Below, in pieces: positions 52,814-62,506 of a stretch of DNA of 64,000 nt; position 1 is the first letter of the stretch; each line of letters begins with the position of its first letter. Source of the stretch: JBBDWK01 sp040902885 (GTDB lineage Bacteria; Acidobacteriota; Terriglobia; Bryobacterales; Bryobacteraceae); NCBI GenBank assembly GCA_040902885.1, contig JBBDWK010000101.1, positions 1 to 64,000 of the forward strand, read 5' to 3'. Made by a program: the position numbers and the translations under genes. Below the pieces are notes generated by a model. It saw only the letters and a program-made list of their open reading frames with translations. It was not told the origin of the DNA and did no database searches.

Positions 52814-53455
52814 TTATTGGATCAAACCGTTGCGAATCGCGAATCGAACCACTTCGCCGGAGCTTTGGAGATTCAGTTTTTCCATGATCCGGCTCCGATG
52901 GGCTTCAACGGTGTAGACGCTCAGCGTCAGGAGCGTGGCAATCTCCTTGTTGGTCTTGCCTTCCGCCACGAGTTGAAGCACCTCGCGCTCGCGGCTGGTG
53001 AGCCTGTCGATCGGGTTGGTTACGTGGTGGCGGTAGTCGGATAACACCGACTCGGAAACAGCGGGGCTGAGATAGCCTTCGCCGCGTGCGACCGATCGGA
53101 TGGCCTCCAGCATGCTGATTCTGGGTGACGCCTTCAGCACGTATCCTTTCGCGCCAGCCTTCAGTATCTCGCGTACGTAGACCGCGTCGCGGTGCATGCT
53201 GAGCGCAAGCACGCGGGCGCGCGGAGCGACATCGCAGATTCGTCTTGTGGCTTCTATTCCGTTAAGCTCCGGCATGGTCACGTCCATCACGACGATGTCG
53301 GGCTGTAGCTGCTGCGCCAGAGCGACTGCCTCCTTTCCATCACCCGCCTCCGCGACCACCTCCAGATCCGGCTCGGAGTCGAGAATCAGCCGGAAACCCT
53401 CGCGGACCATCGAGTGATCGTCCGCCAACAAGACGCTAATTTTCCTATTCTGCAT
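52814..53455 (-). CDS. NarL/LuxR-type response regulator
   Basis: A 213-aa regulator. Its receiver domain has the acidic pair (LLADDHSM), the phospho-acceptor Asp in VVMDVTMPELNG and a late Lys in YVLKAS. A LuxR-type helix-turn-helix (LTSREREVLQLVAEGKTNKEIA, SVYTVEAHRSRIMEKL) follows. Its ATG at 53455 lies inside the end of the kinase gene (11-base overlap). It converges with the czcCBA operon, so it may control metal efflux, although such operons usually use OmpR-type regulators. Confidence 0.9.
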   Translation of the reverse strand: MQNRKISVLLADDHSMVREGFRLILDSEPDLEVVAEAGDGKEAVALAQQLQPDIVVMDVTMPELNGIEATRRICDVAPRARVLALSMHRDAVYVREILKAGAKGYVLKASPRISMLEAIRSVARGEGYLSPAVSESVLSDYRHHVTNPIDRLTSREREVLQLVAEGKTNKEIATLLTLSVYTVEAHRSRIMEKLNLQSSGEVVRFAIRNGLIQ

Positions 53456-54746
53456 GTTCTGATATCGGAACCCAGATACTGACAGCCAGACCGCCGTCCT
53501 TGCGATTGACGATTGAGAAGTCGCCGCCGGCGTGGCGCGCACGGGCACGCATCCCGACGATACCAAGGCTCGGAGTATCGCCTGGCTCCCTTGATGGGAG
53601 ACCTCGCCCGTCGTCGGAGATAGTCAGCGTCAGGTGATCGCCGGTCTTCGCCAATTCAATGTCGGCTTTGGTCGCTCCGGAGTGGCGGGCGACATTGGTA
53701 AGCGCTTCCTGCGCCACCCGGAACAGATGCGTCTCCACATCCTCGTCCAGTCTGCCGCTGAAATCCAGCCTGCATCCGACGGCAATCCCGGTACGCCGCG
53801 AAAAATTCTCCGCAAGCCATTGGAGGCTGGCAGTAAGACCGAAGTCGTCCAGAATCACGGGGCGAAGCAACTGCGATAGTTCTCGCACATTGTTGATGCA
53901 ATCATCCACCACGATGATTGCGTCGTCACGGCGGCTCGCCAGGTTCGCCGGATCGAGAGCTTCAATGTTGGCCCTCAGCGCCGTCAGCCCTTGGCCCAGC
54001 TCGTCATGGAGTTCATGCGAAAATCGGCGCGCCGCGTCTTCCTGTCCCTTCAGCATCTGCCAGGATACACGGTTGAGTTCGCTTGCCTGTTTCTGAGTGT
54101 CGCGAAACAACTGTGCCACTGTTCGGATAGTCAGGAGCGATCCCAACAGCGCGAGCACTACGCAAGCTCCCAGCAGCAGAACCGACTCTTGCATGAGATC
54201 TCCGGCATTCACGGAGATGGCGGTGTCAGCGGACAGCGCCCGTTGCGAACTGGCCTCCGACAGCTTGCCGGCCAAATCCACGACCCTCTGATGGGAGTGG
54301 ACCAGAGGGCGGAGCGAAGCATCGTCAATATCGTCGCGCGCAAGCAGCTTTCGCGCTTCGGCGGAAAAGGTTCGCGCCGATTGCGCCAAATCCCGCCACA
54401 AATGAGCGCGTGGCCGATCGCCGGCGTCCAGGGCGATCTGAGCAAGCTTGCTGTCCGCTTCGCCGAGCCGCTGCATTAGCAAACCCGCATTCGCGGACTC
54501 CGGCTCATGTGTCAACTGAAGCAGGACGGAGTTCAGAACGGCCTGCTCTCCGCGAATTTCATCCATCAACCGCGCGGCGAGCGCTTGCTCGCGAATGAGG
54601 GCTTCCGCGTGAAACTGAATGGCGCGGCCATTCTGAAGGGCGACGCTGCCGGCCGCAAGAAGAAAAACCAGGACCAAACCGAATCCGGTCAACAGCACGT
54701 TCACGATGGTTCTGTGGGTAACGCGCCGGGCAAATACTACGGGCAT
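53445..54746 (-). CDS. Membrane sensor histidine kinase (HisKA_3 type)
   Basis: A 433-aa kinase. TM1 lies at about 14-36, a helical periplasmic region at about 37-190, and TM2 at about 192-212. The phosphorylation helix is RRFSHELHDELGQGLTAL, with His in ELHDE. The HATPase domain has N-box QEALTNVARHSGA and G-boxes DDGRGLPS and GIVGMRARA. This is the NarX/DegS-like class that pairs with NarL-type regulators, here the overlapping downstream gene. The ligand is unknown. Confidence 0.9.
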   Translation of the reverse strand: MPVVFARRVTHRTIVNVLLTGFGLVLVFLLAAGSVALQNGRAIQFHAEALIREQALAARLMDEIRGEQAVLNSVLLQLTHEPESANAGLLMQRLGEADSKLAQIALDAGDRPRAHLWRDLAQSARTFSAEARKLLARDDIDDASLRPLVHSHQRVVDLAGKLSEASSQRALSADTAISVNAGDLMQESVLLLGACVVLALLGSLLTIRTVAQLFRDTQKQASELNRVSWQMLKGQEDAARRFSHELHDELGQGLTALRANIEALDPANLASRRDDAIIVVDDCINNVRELSQLLRPVILDDFGLTASLQWLAENFSRRTGIAVGCRLDFSGRLDEDVETHLFRVAQEALTNVARHSGATKADIELAKTGDHLTLTISDDGRGLPSREPGDTPSLGIVGMRARARHAGGDFSIVNRKDGGLAVSIWVPISEHAE

Positions 54747-54864
54747 GAGAGTCGGCGATAGGAACTATATAGTCAGTTTACTGCAACTCCGCCGGGCAGC
54801 CTGTGAGCGGGCGTGTGTTGGGTCACGCGAATGGTAACGACCAATCGCGCATCGCAACAACAGC

Positions 54865-55770
54865 CTAGTTCCCCTTGGGTAGTATCACCAGGCCCCGCAC
54901 ATCCGGCAGGTCGAGCCGGAACAGCGCGCCTTCGCTCGACTGTTCGTCGCCCAGGGCGCCCGTGATGTAGAGTTGGTTCATACGTGGCCCGCCGAAAGCG
55001 ACGTTGCTGGTGGTCAGATTGCCGCCGGGCAGGCTGCGGAGGAGCTTTCCTTTCAGGTCCAGCACCTGAACCTGCCGCATGCCGTAGTGCGCCACGTACA
55101 AGTTCCCTTTCTCATCCAGACACATGCCATCGGGTTGGTTGTCGATCTGACCGTTCCCGGCCTTGGGCAGGCCGGCGAAAACCCGCATCGGCCCGAGTTT
55201 GCCCGGCGCGATAACCTCGTAGGCGAGAATCCGGTTGCGCTTGCTCTCGGCCAGCAGCAGTGTCTTGCCGTCGGGCCGGAGCACCAAGCCATTCGGAAAG
55301 AATAACTTATCGGCCGCCAAGTGGGTCTTGCCCGCCGCGTCCACGTAGTGCAGCGTGCCTACCGGCCTCTCCCGGGAGCCGCCCGGGTCGGAGAAATAGA
55401 AGCCGCCATTGGGATCCAGAGTCAGATCGTTGGGACCGCGCAAGGGTTTTCCATCGCATTCGGACGAAGCTTTGCCTATGACTTCGCCCTTGGCACTGAG
55501 GCGCAGCACGGCGTGTTGGCTGGCATCGCAAACCAGGTGCGTGCCATCCGCCAGAATCTTATGGCCGTTCGGCGCGCCGGTCTTCGCCCAGACGGAGGTC
55601 TTCCCGTCCGGTGTCACCAGGGTAATGACGCCGCGGTGAGACATGTAGGCGTTGCCGGAATGGTCGAAGACGATGCCTTCGGTATAGTTCGGCACCCGCG
55701 CCACCTCAACCGGCTTCGGGTCGTTTGCAGCAAAGAGCGCCAAAGCGGCGAGCCCGGCAGACAGTCGCAT
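54865..55770 (-). CDS. Exported SMP-30/gluconolactonase-like beta-propeller
   Basis: A 301-aa protein with a short signal peptide (MRLSAGLAALALFAA). Six-bladed propeller marks of the SMP-30/gluconolactonase family are present: YTEGIVFDHSGNAYMSH (metal Glu), GPNDLTLDPNGGFYFSDPGG, FPNGLVLRPDGKTLLLAES and QPDGMCLDEKGNLYVAHYG. It probably hydrolyses sugar lactones in the periplasm. It is divergent from nadB. Confidence 0.85.
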   Translation of the reverse strand: MRLSAGLAALALFAANDPKPVEVARVPNYTEGIVFDHSGNAYMSHRGVITLVTPDGKTSVWAKTGAPNGHKILADGTHLVCDASQHAVLRLSAKGEVIGKASSECDGKPLRGPNDLTLDPNGGFYFSDPGGSRERPVGTLHYVDAAGKTHLAADKLFFPNGLVLRPDGKTLLLAESKRNRILAYEVIAPGKLGPMRVFAGLPKAGNGQIDNQPDGMCLDEKGNLYVAHYGMRQVQVLDLKGKLLRSLPGGNLTTSNVAFGGPRMNQLYITGALGDEQSSEGALFRLDLPDVRGLVILPKGN

Positions 55771-55836
55771 AAATTCTCCCCATACAGCATAACCCGCGCG
55801 CGCCCGTAAAGCAGACTGTTAGAATGGGTTATCAAG

Positions 55837-57363
55837 GTGAATCCGGATTTCCTAGTGATCGGCGCGGGGGTTGCGGGATTGCGCGCCGCAATCGAACTTT
55901 CCCAGGCAGGCGAAGTTTTGGTGGTGGCGAAGGACAGCTTGCGCGAGTCCTCCTCCGAATATGCCCAGGGCGGGATTGCGGCGGCGCTGAGCGACGACGA
56001 CGAAGTGGAGTTGCACGAACAGGACACCATCGCCGCCGGAGACGGGCTTTGCAATCCGGCCGCGGTACGCACCCTGGTGGAGCACGGCCCCGCCGCCATT
56101 CAGGAGCTGATCGAGTGGGGCGCCGAATTCGACCGCGCCGGCGCGCGCCTGGCCTTCACCCGCGAAGCCGCCCATAGCCGCAGCCGGGTGCTGCACGCGC
56201 ACGGCGATTCCACGGGCCGCGAGATTGCGCGCACGTTGTACCGCAAGGCGTCGTCCCTTCCGAACGTCCAGTTCCGCAGTTTTTCGGCGACCACGGACCT
56301 GCTGGTGAACGACGACGGCGAGGTGGGCGGCGCGATTGTCTTCGACCAGGGCACGAGCACCGCGACGGCCATCGCCGCGCGCGCCGTCCTGCTGGCTTCC
56401 GGCGGTTTAGGCCGAGTCTACCGCGAGACCACCAACCCCGACGTGACAACCGGCGACGGAGTGGCCATGGCGTGGAGGGCCGGCGCGGCCATCTCCGATA
56501 TCGAGTTCGTCCAATTTCACCCCACCGCGCTGCACGTGGAAGGCGCGCCCCGGTTCCTGCTTTCCGAGGCGCTGCGCGGCGAAGGAGCCTGGCTGCTCAA
56601 CGGGCAGGGCGAGCGCTTCACCGACGAACTGGCGCCGCGCGACGTGGTGGCGCGGGCCCTCCTTCGGGAAATCGCCCGCGCCAACGCGCCGCACGTCTAT
56701 CTGGACATCTCCCATCGCGGCGCGGAGTGGGTCCGCGAGCGGTTCCCGCGAATCCACGCGACGTGCTTGAAGTACGGCGTGGATATTGCGGCCGGGCCGG
56801 CGCCCGTTCATCCCGCCGCGCACTATGCGATGGGCGGCGTGCGCACGGACCTCGACGGCCGGACTGACGTGAATGGTTTATTCGCGGCGGGCGAGGTGGC
56901 CTGCACGGGCGTCCACGGGGCCAACCGTTTGGCGAGCAACAGCCTGCTCGAAGGCGTGGTCTTCGGCAAGCGGGCCGGCGAGGCCATGCGGGAAGCCGGA
57001 ACCTCGCGGGCGGCGGCGGGCCCCCTTCCCGAATTGCCTTTCCCCGAAGCCGCCGAGTCTGAAATTCGATCGCTTACCTGGGACTCCTGCGGCATCCTGC
57101 GCTCGGGCAGCGCACTGGACGCGGCTTTGAAGCGCCTCACGTCCTGCGCTTTCCGGACGCTTCGCAGTCCCAGCCTCGCGGATTACGAGCGGCGCAACAT
57201 CCACCTTGTCGCTGTGCTGATCGCCGAGGCCGCTTCCGCGCGGAAGGAAAGCCGCGGAGCGCACTACCGAATCGACTATCCTGAAAGAAGCCCCGCATTT
57301 CGAAAACATTCCGTTCTTGCCGGGCAGCGGCTCTTAAGACACCATGAAATCCAGTTTTGTTAA
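55837..57363 (+). CDS. nadB: L-aspartate oxidase
   Basis: A 508-aa FAD flavoprotein of the succinate dehydrogenase fold. The N-terminal dinucleotide motif is VIGAGVAGLRAAIEL. Active-site blocks are SSEYAQGGIAAAL, FHPTALHVEGAPRFLLSEALRGEGA and HYAMGGVRTDLDGRT, with FAD contact GANRLASNSLLEG. It oxidises L-aspartate to iminoaspartate, the first step of quinolinate/NAD synthesis. GTG start. nadA and nadC are not in the window. It overlaps the next gene by 20 bases. Confidence 0.93.
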   Translation: MNPDFLVIGAGVAGLRAAIELSQAGEVLVVAKDSLRESSSEYAQGGIAAALSDDDEVELHEQDTIAAGDGLCNPAAVRTLVEHGPAAIQELIEWGAEFDRAGARLAFTREAAHSRSRVLHAHGDSTGREIARTLYRKASSLPNVQFRSFSATTDLLVNDDGEVGGAIVFDQGTSTATAIAARAVLLASGGLGRVYRETTNPDVTTGDGVAMAWRAGAAISDIEFVQFHPTALHVEGAPRFLLSEALRGEGAWLLNGQGERFTDELAPRDVVARALLREIARANAPHVYLDISHRGAEWVRERFPRIHATCLKYGVDIAAGPAPVHPAAHYAMGGVRTDLDGRTDVNGLFAAGEVACTGVHGANRLASNSLLEGVVFGKRAGEAMREAGTSRAAAGPLPELPFPEAAESEIRSLTWDSCGILRSGSALDAALKRLTSCAFRTLRSPSLADYERRNIHLVAVLIAEAASARKESRGAHYRIDYPERSPAFRKHSVLAGQRLLRHHEIQFC

Positions 57364-58609
57364 ACAGCAGGCCGTGCCCATGTGCGCGCTGCTGTTCCTG
57401 GCCGCCGGGCCCATTCGCGAGATGGGGCCGTACGCTCTCCTATGGACGGCTCCGGCGATCCTGCTGGCGGCGATGCTGATTGCCTGGGCGGCGGAATCCG
57501 CCCAGTTTTTTATCGCCCAGGGTTTTGCGCTGGCCATTCTGGCGTGGCTGCAGACTTTGCCCGAGTTCGCGGTGGAGGCGGTGCTGGCCTGGAAGCAGGA
57601 GGTTCCTCTGCTTCTCGCGGGCCTGACGGGAGCGCTCCGCCTGCTGACGGGCCTGGGATGGCCGCTCATTTACTTCACCGCCGCAATGTTCTACCGGCGC
57701 CGCTACAAGCGGCCCCTCGGCCAGATTCGGCTCGAAGACGAGCACTGCATTGAGGTGGTCGGTCTGCTGGCCTGCATGGCCTACGCGACCGTAATCTGGT
57801 ACAAAGCCAGCCTGGGCCTGTTCGATGCCGCCGTGCTGATCCTGATCTACGTGGCTTACCTGCTGGTTCTGAGCCGTATGCCGGCGCAGGAAGCGGAGGG
57901 CATCGAGGATCTCGAGATGATTCCGCGCTCCATCGTGACCTCGCGCCGGGCAGTGCGAAACGCGCTGATTATCGGCCTGTTCCTCGCGGGCGGGGGAATC
58001 ATCTACTATGCCGCCGAGCCGTTCCTGGGCAGCCTGCTGGGGGCCTCCGCGGCGCTGGGAATTCCGAGCTTCGTCTTCGTTCAGTGGGTGGCGCCGTTCG
58101 TTTCCGAATTCCCCGAAAAAGTCTCGGCATTCTACTGGGCGCGGACGGTCAGCAAGGCCTCCATGGCGCTCATGAACATGGTCTCGAGCAACGTGAACCA
58201 GTGGACTCTGCTGGCCGCCATGCTGCCGATCGTGTTCTCCGTCAGCCGGGGGACTCCCTCGACCATCCCCTTCGACGAACAGCAGCAGCTCGAAATTCTC
58301 ATGACCTTGGGACAGTCGCTTGTGGGGGCCATCTTCCTGCTGAACATGAAGCTTACCTGGTGGGAGGCGGCATCCCTGTTCGGCCTCTGGTTCGTGCAGT
58401 TTGCACTCTCCCCGGTGACGCCCGGACCGGGCTTCTGGGGCACGCTGGCCGAGCACATTCACTGGTACATTACCGTCGCCTACCTGGTCTGGGCTGGTGC
58501 GGAGATCCTGCGCATGCTTATGGGGAGGCGGAAGCCGCTCGCGTTCCATCTCTTTGTCCATGCGTGGAGGACGCACGTTTCTCCCACACGGGATAGAATT
58601 AAAAGATAG
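57344..58609 (+). CDS. Sodium/calcium-exchanger-family membrane protein
   Basis: A 421-aa protein with about 11-12 membrane segments. Two inverted alpha-repeats of the cation/Ca2+ antiporter family are visible: LQTLPEFAVEAVLAW (about 65-80) and VAPFVSEFPEKVSAFYWAR (about 250-268), each with the acidic residue that binds cation. It should exchange Na+ or H+ for Ca2+. Its start lies inside the nadB end, so the two are translationally coupled without an obvious functional link. Confidence 0.8.
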   Translation: MKSSFVKQQAVPMCALLFLAAGPIREMGPYALLWTAPAILLAAMLIAWAAESAQFFIAQGFALAILAWLQTLPEFAVEAVLAWKQEVPLLLAGLTGALRLLTGLGWPLIYFTAAMFYRRRYKRPLGQIRLEDEHCIEVVGLLACMAYATVIWYKASLGLFDAAVLILIYVAYLLVLSRMPAQEAEGIEDLEMIPRSIVTSRRAVRNALIIGLFLAGGGIIYYAAEPFLGSLLGASAALGIPSFVFVQWVAPFVSEFPEKVSAFYWARTVSKASMALMNMVSSNVNQWTLLAAMLPIVFSVSRGTPSTIPFDEQQQLEILMTLGQSLVGAIFLLNMKLTWWEAASLFGLWFVQFALSPVTPGPGFWGTLAEHIHWYITVAYLVWAGAEILRMLMGRRKPLAFHLFVHAWRTHVSPTRDRIKR

Positions 58610-58615
58610 GAAAAA

Positions 58616-59155
58616 ATGAAGCAAGCTATACGTTCCACGACGGTGATCTGCGTCCGCCGGGACGGAAAAGTGGTCATGGCCGCCGACGGCCAGGTGACCC
58701 TGGGACATGAAGTGCTGAAGGCCGGCGCGAAGAAAGTGCGCCGTCTTTACAATGAGAAGGTGCTGGCCGGCTTCGCCGGGTCCACCGCCGACGCCTTTTC
58801 GCTGTTCGCGCGCTTCGAGACCAAACTGGAGCAGTACAACGGCAATCTCTCGCGCAGTGTAGTGGAGCTTGCCAAGGACTGGCGCACGGACAAGGTCCTG
58901 AGACATCTGGAGGCGATGCTGGTTGTGGCGGACACCGGCATGACGTACATGGTGAGCGGCAACGGAGATGTCATCGAGCCGGACGAGGGCGTGGCGGCCA
59001 TCGGATCGGGCGGACCTTTCGCCAACGCCGCGGCTACCGCTCTGCTGCGCAACACGAAACTTTCGGCCCGCCTCGTGGCGGAACAGGCCATGGATATCGC
59101 AGCCAAAATCTGTATCTATACGAATCACAACTTTACCTATGAGGAGCTGGGCTAA
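58616..59155 (+). CDS. hslV: ATP-dependent protease subunit HslV
   Basis: A 179-aa proteasome-type Ntn hydrolase. The propeptide MKQAIRS is followed by [21 protein letters not shown]; the Thr after cleavage is the nucleophile. [15 protein letters not shown] and the C-terminal [11 protein letters not shown] are standard. It forms the double-hexamer protease chamber with HslU, whose gene starts one base after the stop. Confidence 0.96.
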   Translation: MKQAIRSTTVICVRRDGKVVMAADGQVTLGHEVLKAGAKKVRRLYNEKVLAGFAGSTADAFSLFARFETKLEQYNGNLSRSVVELAKDWRTDKVLRHLEAMLVVADTGMTYMVSGNGDVIEPDEGVAAIGSGGPFANAAATALLRNTKLSARLVAEQAMDIAAKICIYTNHNFTYEELG

Positions 59156-59156
59156 C

Positions 59157-60515
59157 ATGGTGATCTATCTTCCCAGCCAATCCACCGACGAAGAGCCTTT
59201 GCTTGACGAACTGACGCCGCGCGAGATCGTCCGCGAGCTGGACAAGCACGTTATCGGCCAGGCCGACGCCAAGCGCGCCGTGGCCGTTGCCCTGCGCAAC
59301 CGCATCCGCCGCCAGAAACTTCCGGCGGAGATGGCCGAAGAGGTCATGCCCAAGAACATTCTCATGATCGGGCCGACGGGCGTGGGCAAGACCGAGCTGG
59401 CGCGGCGTCTGGCGAGGCTCGCCAATTCGCCCTTCCTCAAGGTGGAGGCCAGTAAGTTTACCGAAGTGGGCTATGTGGGGCGCGATGTGGAGTCGATGAT
59501 CCGGGATCTGCTCGACATCGCCATCGACATGGTACGCGAGGAACGCCTGGAAGAAGTTGCCGATCGCGCCGAGGCCAACGCCGAAGAGCGCCTTCTCGAC
59601 CTCTTGATGCCGCCCCAACCCGAGGCCAGCGCCACCGGGGAGCGAAGCCGCGAGAAGATGCGGGAAAAGCTCCGCGACGGCAAGCTCGACGAGCGCATGG
59701 TGGAGGTCGACGTGAAGGACCGCGGCCCCACGTTCGAGATCACCACCAACACCGGGGTCGAAGAGATGGACGTCAACCTGAAGGACTTCGTCTCCAACGT
59801 CTTCGGCCAGCGCAGCCGGAAGCGCAAGATGCGCGTTGCCGAAGCGCTCGACTATCTGGTGCAGGAAGAAGAGCAGAAGCTGATCGATATGGACCAGGTG
59901 ACGCGCGTGGCTATCGAGCGGCTGGAGACCAACGGCATTATCTTCCTCGACGAGGTGGACAAGATCGCCGGCCGCGAAAGCGGGCACGGGCCGGACGTGA
60001 GCCGCGAGGGCGTGCAGCGCGATATTCTGCCGATCGTGGAAGGAACCACAGTGAACACACGCTATGGTTTCGTGCGCACGGACCACATCCTGTTCATTGC
60101 AGCGGGCGCGTTCCACGTTTCCAAGCCGAGCGACCTGATTCCCGAACTGCAGGGCCGCTTCCCGATCCGTGTGGAGCTGAAGTCGCTCACAGTAGAAGAT
60201 TTCATCCGCATTTTGAAGGAGCCGAAGAACGCCCTGTCCAAGCAGTACGTGGCGCTGATGGAGACCGAGGGTATTAAGCTGAACCTGACCGACGATGCGC
60301 TCGAAGAAGTGGCGCGATTCGCGGCCAGGGTCAACGAAAGCTCGGAGAACATCGGCGCGCGGCGTCTGCACACCATCATGGAGAAGCTCCTCGAAGAGAT
60401 CTCTTTTGAAGGCCCGGACCTGAAAAAGAAGAACGTCAAGGTGGACGCCATTTACGTGCGGAAGCAGCTCGCCGATATCGTCAAGGACCAGGATCTGAGC
60501 CGGTACATTTTATGA
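59157..60515 (+). CDS. hslU: ATP-dependent protease ATPase subunit HslU
   Basis: A 452-aa AAA+ unfoldase. [25 protein letters not shown] starts the N-domain. Walker A is [10 protein letters not shown], the pore motif sits near [21 protein letters not shown], Walker B is [10 protein letters not shown], and the insertion I domain covers about 110-240. The C-terminal tail LSRYIL inserts into HslV. It begins directly after hslV; the longer start inside hslV was rejected. Confidence 0.96.
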   Translation: MVIYLPSQSTDEEPLLDELTPREIVRELDKHVIGQADAKRAVAVALRNRIRRQKLPAEMAEEVMPKNILMIGPTGVGKTELARRLARLANSPFLKVEASKFTEVGYVGRDVESMIRDLLDIAIDMVREERLEEVADRAEANAEERLLDLLMPPQPEASATGERSREKMREKLRDGKLDERMVEVDVKDRGPTFEITTNTGVEEMDVNLKDFVSNVFGQRSRKRKMRVAEALDYLVQEEEQKLIDMDQVTRVAIERLETNGIIFLDEVDKIAGRESGHGPDVSREGVQRDILPIVEGTTVNTRYGFVRTDHILFIAAGAFHVSKPSDLIPELQGRFPIRVELKSLTVEDFIRILKEPKNALSKQYVALMETEGIKLNLTDDALEEVARFAARVNESSENIGARRLHTIMEKLLEEISFEGPDLKKKNVKVDAIYVRKQLADIVKDQDLSRYIL

Positions 60516-60524
60516 GCGTGCGTT

Positions 60525-61523
60525 ATGGCACAGAGCCGCGCGCGTAAGCAAGCGATCCTCACGATTGGCATGTTCCTGCTCCTGGCCGGCTGCGCCTATG
60601 TAGGCGAGCCGCTGCCGCCGCTGCTGCACATTCCGGAACGGGTCACCGATCTTACGGCGGTGCAGCGCGGCTCCAAAATCGCCATCCAGTTCACGCTGCC
60701 GGAGCTGACCACCGAGGGAACGCTCATCAAGCGGTTCGGCGAGGTGGACCTGCGCGCGGGTCCGGCCTCCGGAGAAACCTTCGATGCCGAGCGCTGGGCC
60801 GCCGGCGCAAAGCATCTCACAATTGTCGAAGCCGAGCGCGGCCGGGTGCGGCACGAGGTTCCGGTTCTCGATTGGGTCGGGCAGGAGGTGATGTTCGGAG
60901 TTCGGGTGGCGGGCGAAAGCGGGCGCGACATCGGATGGTCGAACTTCGCCGTCCTGGAAGTGATTGAGCCGCTGGACCGGCCGCGCGAGTTGAGCGTGGA
61001 GAATGTCGCGGAGGGCGTGCGCCTCACCTGGACCGGCACTTCCGCGGCTTATAGAATCTTCCGCCGCGGCGGCGGCGAGCAGGGTTTTGCCGCCGTCGCC
61101 AGTGTGAAGGGCCGGGAGTGGATCGACGGCGCTACCGAGTATGGGAAGCTCTATAGCTACTACATCCAGGCGGTAGGGGGTAAAGAGCCGAATCTGGCCG
61201 AAAGCGAGTTGTCTCTGCAGGTGGAGATCACTCCGGTGGACCGCTTCGCGCCCGCGCCCCCCAAGGGTTTGACGGCCATCGCCGGCGCAAACGGCATCGA
61301 GCTGGTCTGGGAGCGCAGCCAGGAGATGGACACCGCAGGTTATCGCGTGTACCGCGCGGAGGGAGAGGCCGCGCCCACGCCGCTCGAAGGCCCGCTGCAA
61401 GTCGCCAACTTCAGCGACCGGAACGTGAGGTCCGGCAAGCGGTACCGCTATGCGATTTCGGCGATTGACCGCGAGGGCAACGAGAGCGATCCGTCGACGA
61501 CCATCGCGGTTACGGCGCCTTGA
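60525..61523 (+). CDS. Lipoprotein with fibronectin type III-like domains
   Basis: A 332-aa protein with a lipoprotein signal (LTIGMFLLLAGC, lipobox LAGC). Three beta-sandwich segments follow; the last two read as fibronectin III repeats (PRELSVENVAEGVRLTWTG and PKGLTAIAGANGIELVWERS, each ending YSYYIQAV or YRYAISAID). Function unknown; such proteins serve binding roles at the outer membrane. It lies 9 bases after hslU and overlaps the radical SAM gene by TTGA. Confidence 0.8.
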   Translation: MAQSRARKQAILTIGMFLLLAGCAYVGEPLPPLLHIPERVTDLTAVQRGSKIAIQFTLPELTTEGTLIKRFGEVDLRAGPASGETFDAERWAAGAKHLTIVEAERGRVRHEVPVLDWVGQEVMFGVRVAGESGRDIGWSNFAVLEVIEPLDRPRELSVENVAEGVRLTWTGTSAAYRIFRRGGGEQGFAAVASVKGREWIDGATEYGKLYSYYIQAVGGKEPNLAESELSLQVEITPVDRFAPAPPKGLTAIAGANGIELVWERSQEMDTAGYRVYRAEGEAAPTPLEGPLQVANFSDRNVRSGKRYRYAISAIDREGNESDPSTTIAVTAP

Positions 61524-62506
61524 GTAGTCCCATGCCCCGAGTAGACGAGCTATCCGGCATCGCGAAAATGGCGGCGGAAAGTCCGCTGATTGAAGCCAAA
61601 AGCCGCGTACAGTACTTCGAGATCGCCGCGCGCAGCCTGCTGAACCGCTCCAAACCCAATCTGCCGTTCCGCTGGACCATCAATCCCTATCGAGGGTGCG
61701 AGTTCGGCTGCGTATACTGCTACGCGCGGTACACCCACGAGTTCATGGGATTGGAGGATGGGCGCGACTTCGAGGACAAGATATATGCCAAGGCGGCAGT
61801 GGCCGAAACCCTGAGGCGCGAGTTGCGGAAGATTGGCCGGGAAGAGCCGATCGCCATCGGCACCGCGACCGATCCTTACCAGCCCGCCGAGCGGCGCTAC
61901 GGCAAGACCCGCGCGATCCTCGAGGTCTTCGCCGGCGAGCGCGGCCGCCATCTTTCCATCACCACCAAATCGGATTTGGTGACGCGCGACCTGCCGCTGC
62001 TTGTGGAGGTCGCTCGAGCCAACGTGCTGAGCGTTAACTTAACGGTCACCACCATGGACACGGATCTGGCGCGCATGTTCGAGCCGCGCGCGCCGCGTCC
62101 GGATCTGCGGATCGCGGCAGTCGAGGCGCTGGCGAAAGCCGGCGTGTGCGTAGGCGTGTTCCCCAACCCGGTCATGCCGCTGCTCACCGATTCGGATGAG
62201 AACCTGAACTCCGTGGCAGCCGCGGCCGCCCGCGCCGGCGCGCAATATTTTGGCGGAGGCGTGTTGTTCCTCATGCCGGCCGCGCAGAAGGTCTTCTTTC
62301 CGTTCCTCCAAGAGCGTTATCCCCATCTCGCGGGTATCTATCGCGACCGCTATGAGCGCAATCCTTATGTGCGCGGCCGGTATACGGAGCGCCTGCGGGA
62401 GCGGATTCGCGCCGTAAGGGAGCGTCACGGCCTGCGGTCCGGCCCGGTGAATTACCGCCCGGAGCTTTGGGAAGGCGAGGCGCAAGGCAAACTGTTTGAC
62501 GATTGA
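61520..62506 (+). CDS. SPL-family radical SAM protein (PA0069/Rv2578c-like)
   Basis: A 328-aa protein with the iron-sulfur motif GCEFGCVYCYARYTHEF, preceded by INPYRGC, and IAIGTATDPYQPAERRYGKTR. These are features of the Rv2578c/PA0069 group related to spore photoproduct lyase. The group's reaction is not established. A TTG start at 61520 overlaps the upstream stop; an ATG at 61532 is equally possible. Its end overlaps queA by 11 bases. Confidence 0.85.
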   Translation: MSSPMPRVDELSGIAKMAAESPLIEAKSRVQYFEIAARSLLNRSKPNLPFRWTINPYRGCEFGCVYCYARYTHEFMGLEDGRDFEDKIYAKAAVAETLRRELRKIGREEPIAIGTATDPYQPAERRYGKTRAILEVFAGERGRHLSITTKSDLVTRDLPLLVEVARANVLSVNLTVTTMDTDLARMFEPRAPRPDLRIAAVEALAKAGVCVGVFPNPVMPLLTDSDENLNSVAAAAARAGAQYFGGGVLFLMPAAQKVFFPFLQERYPHLAGIYRDRYERNPYVRGRYTERLRERIRAVRERHGLRSGPVNYRPELWEGEAQGKLFDD

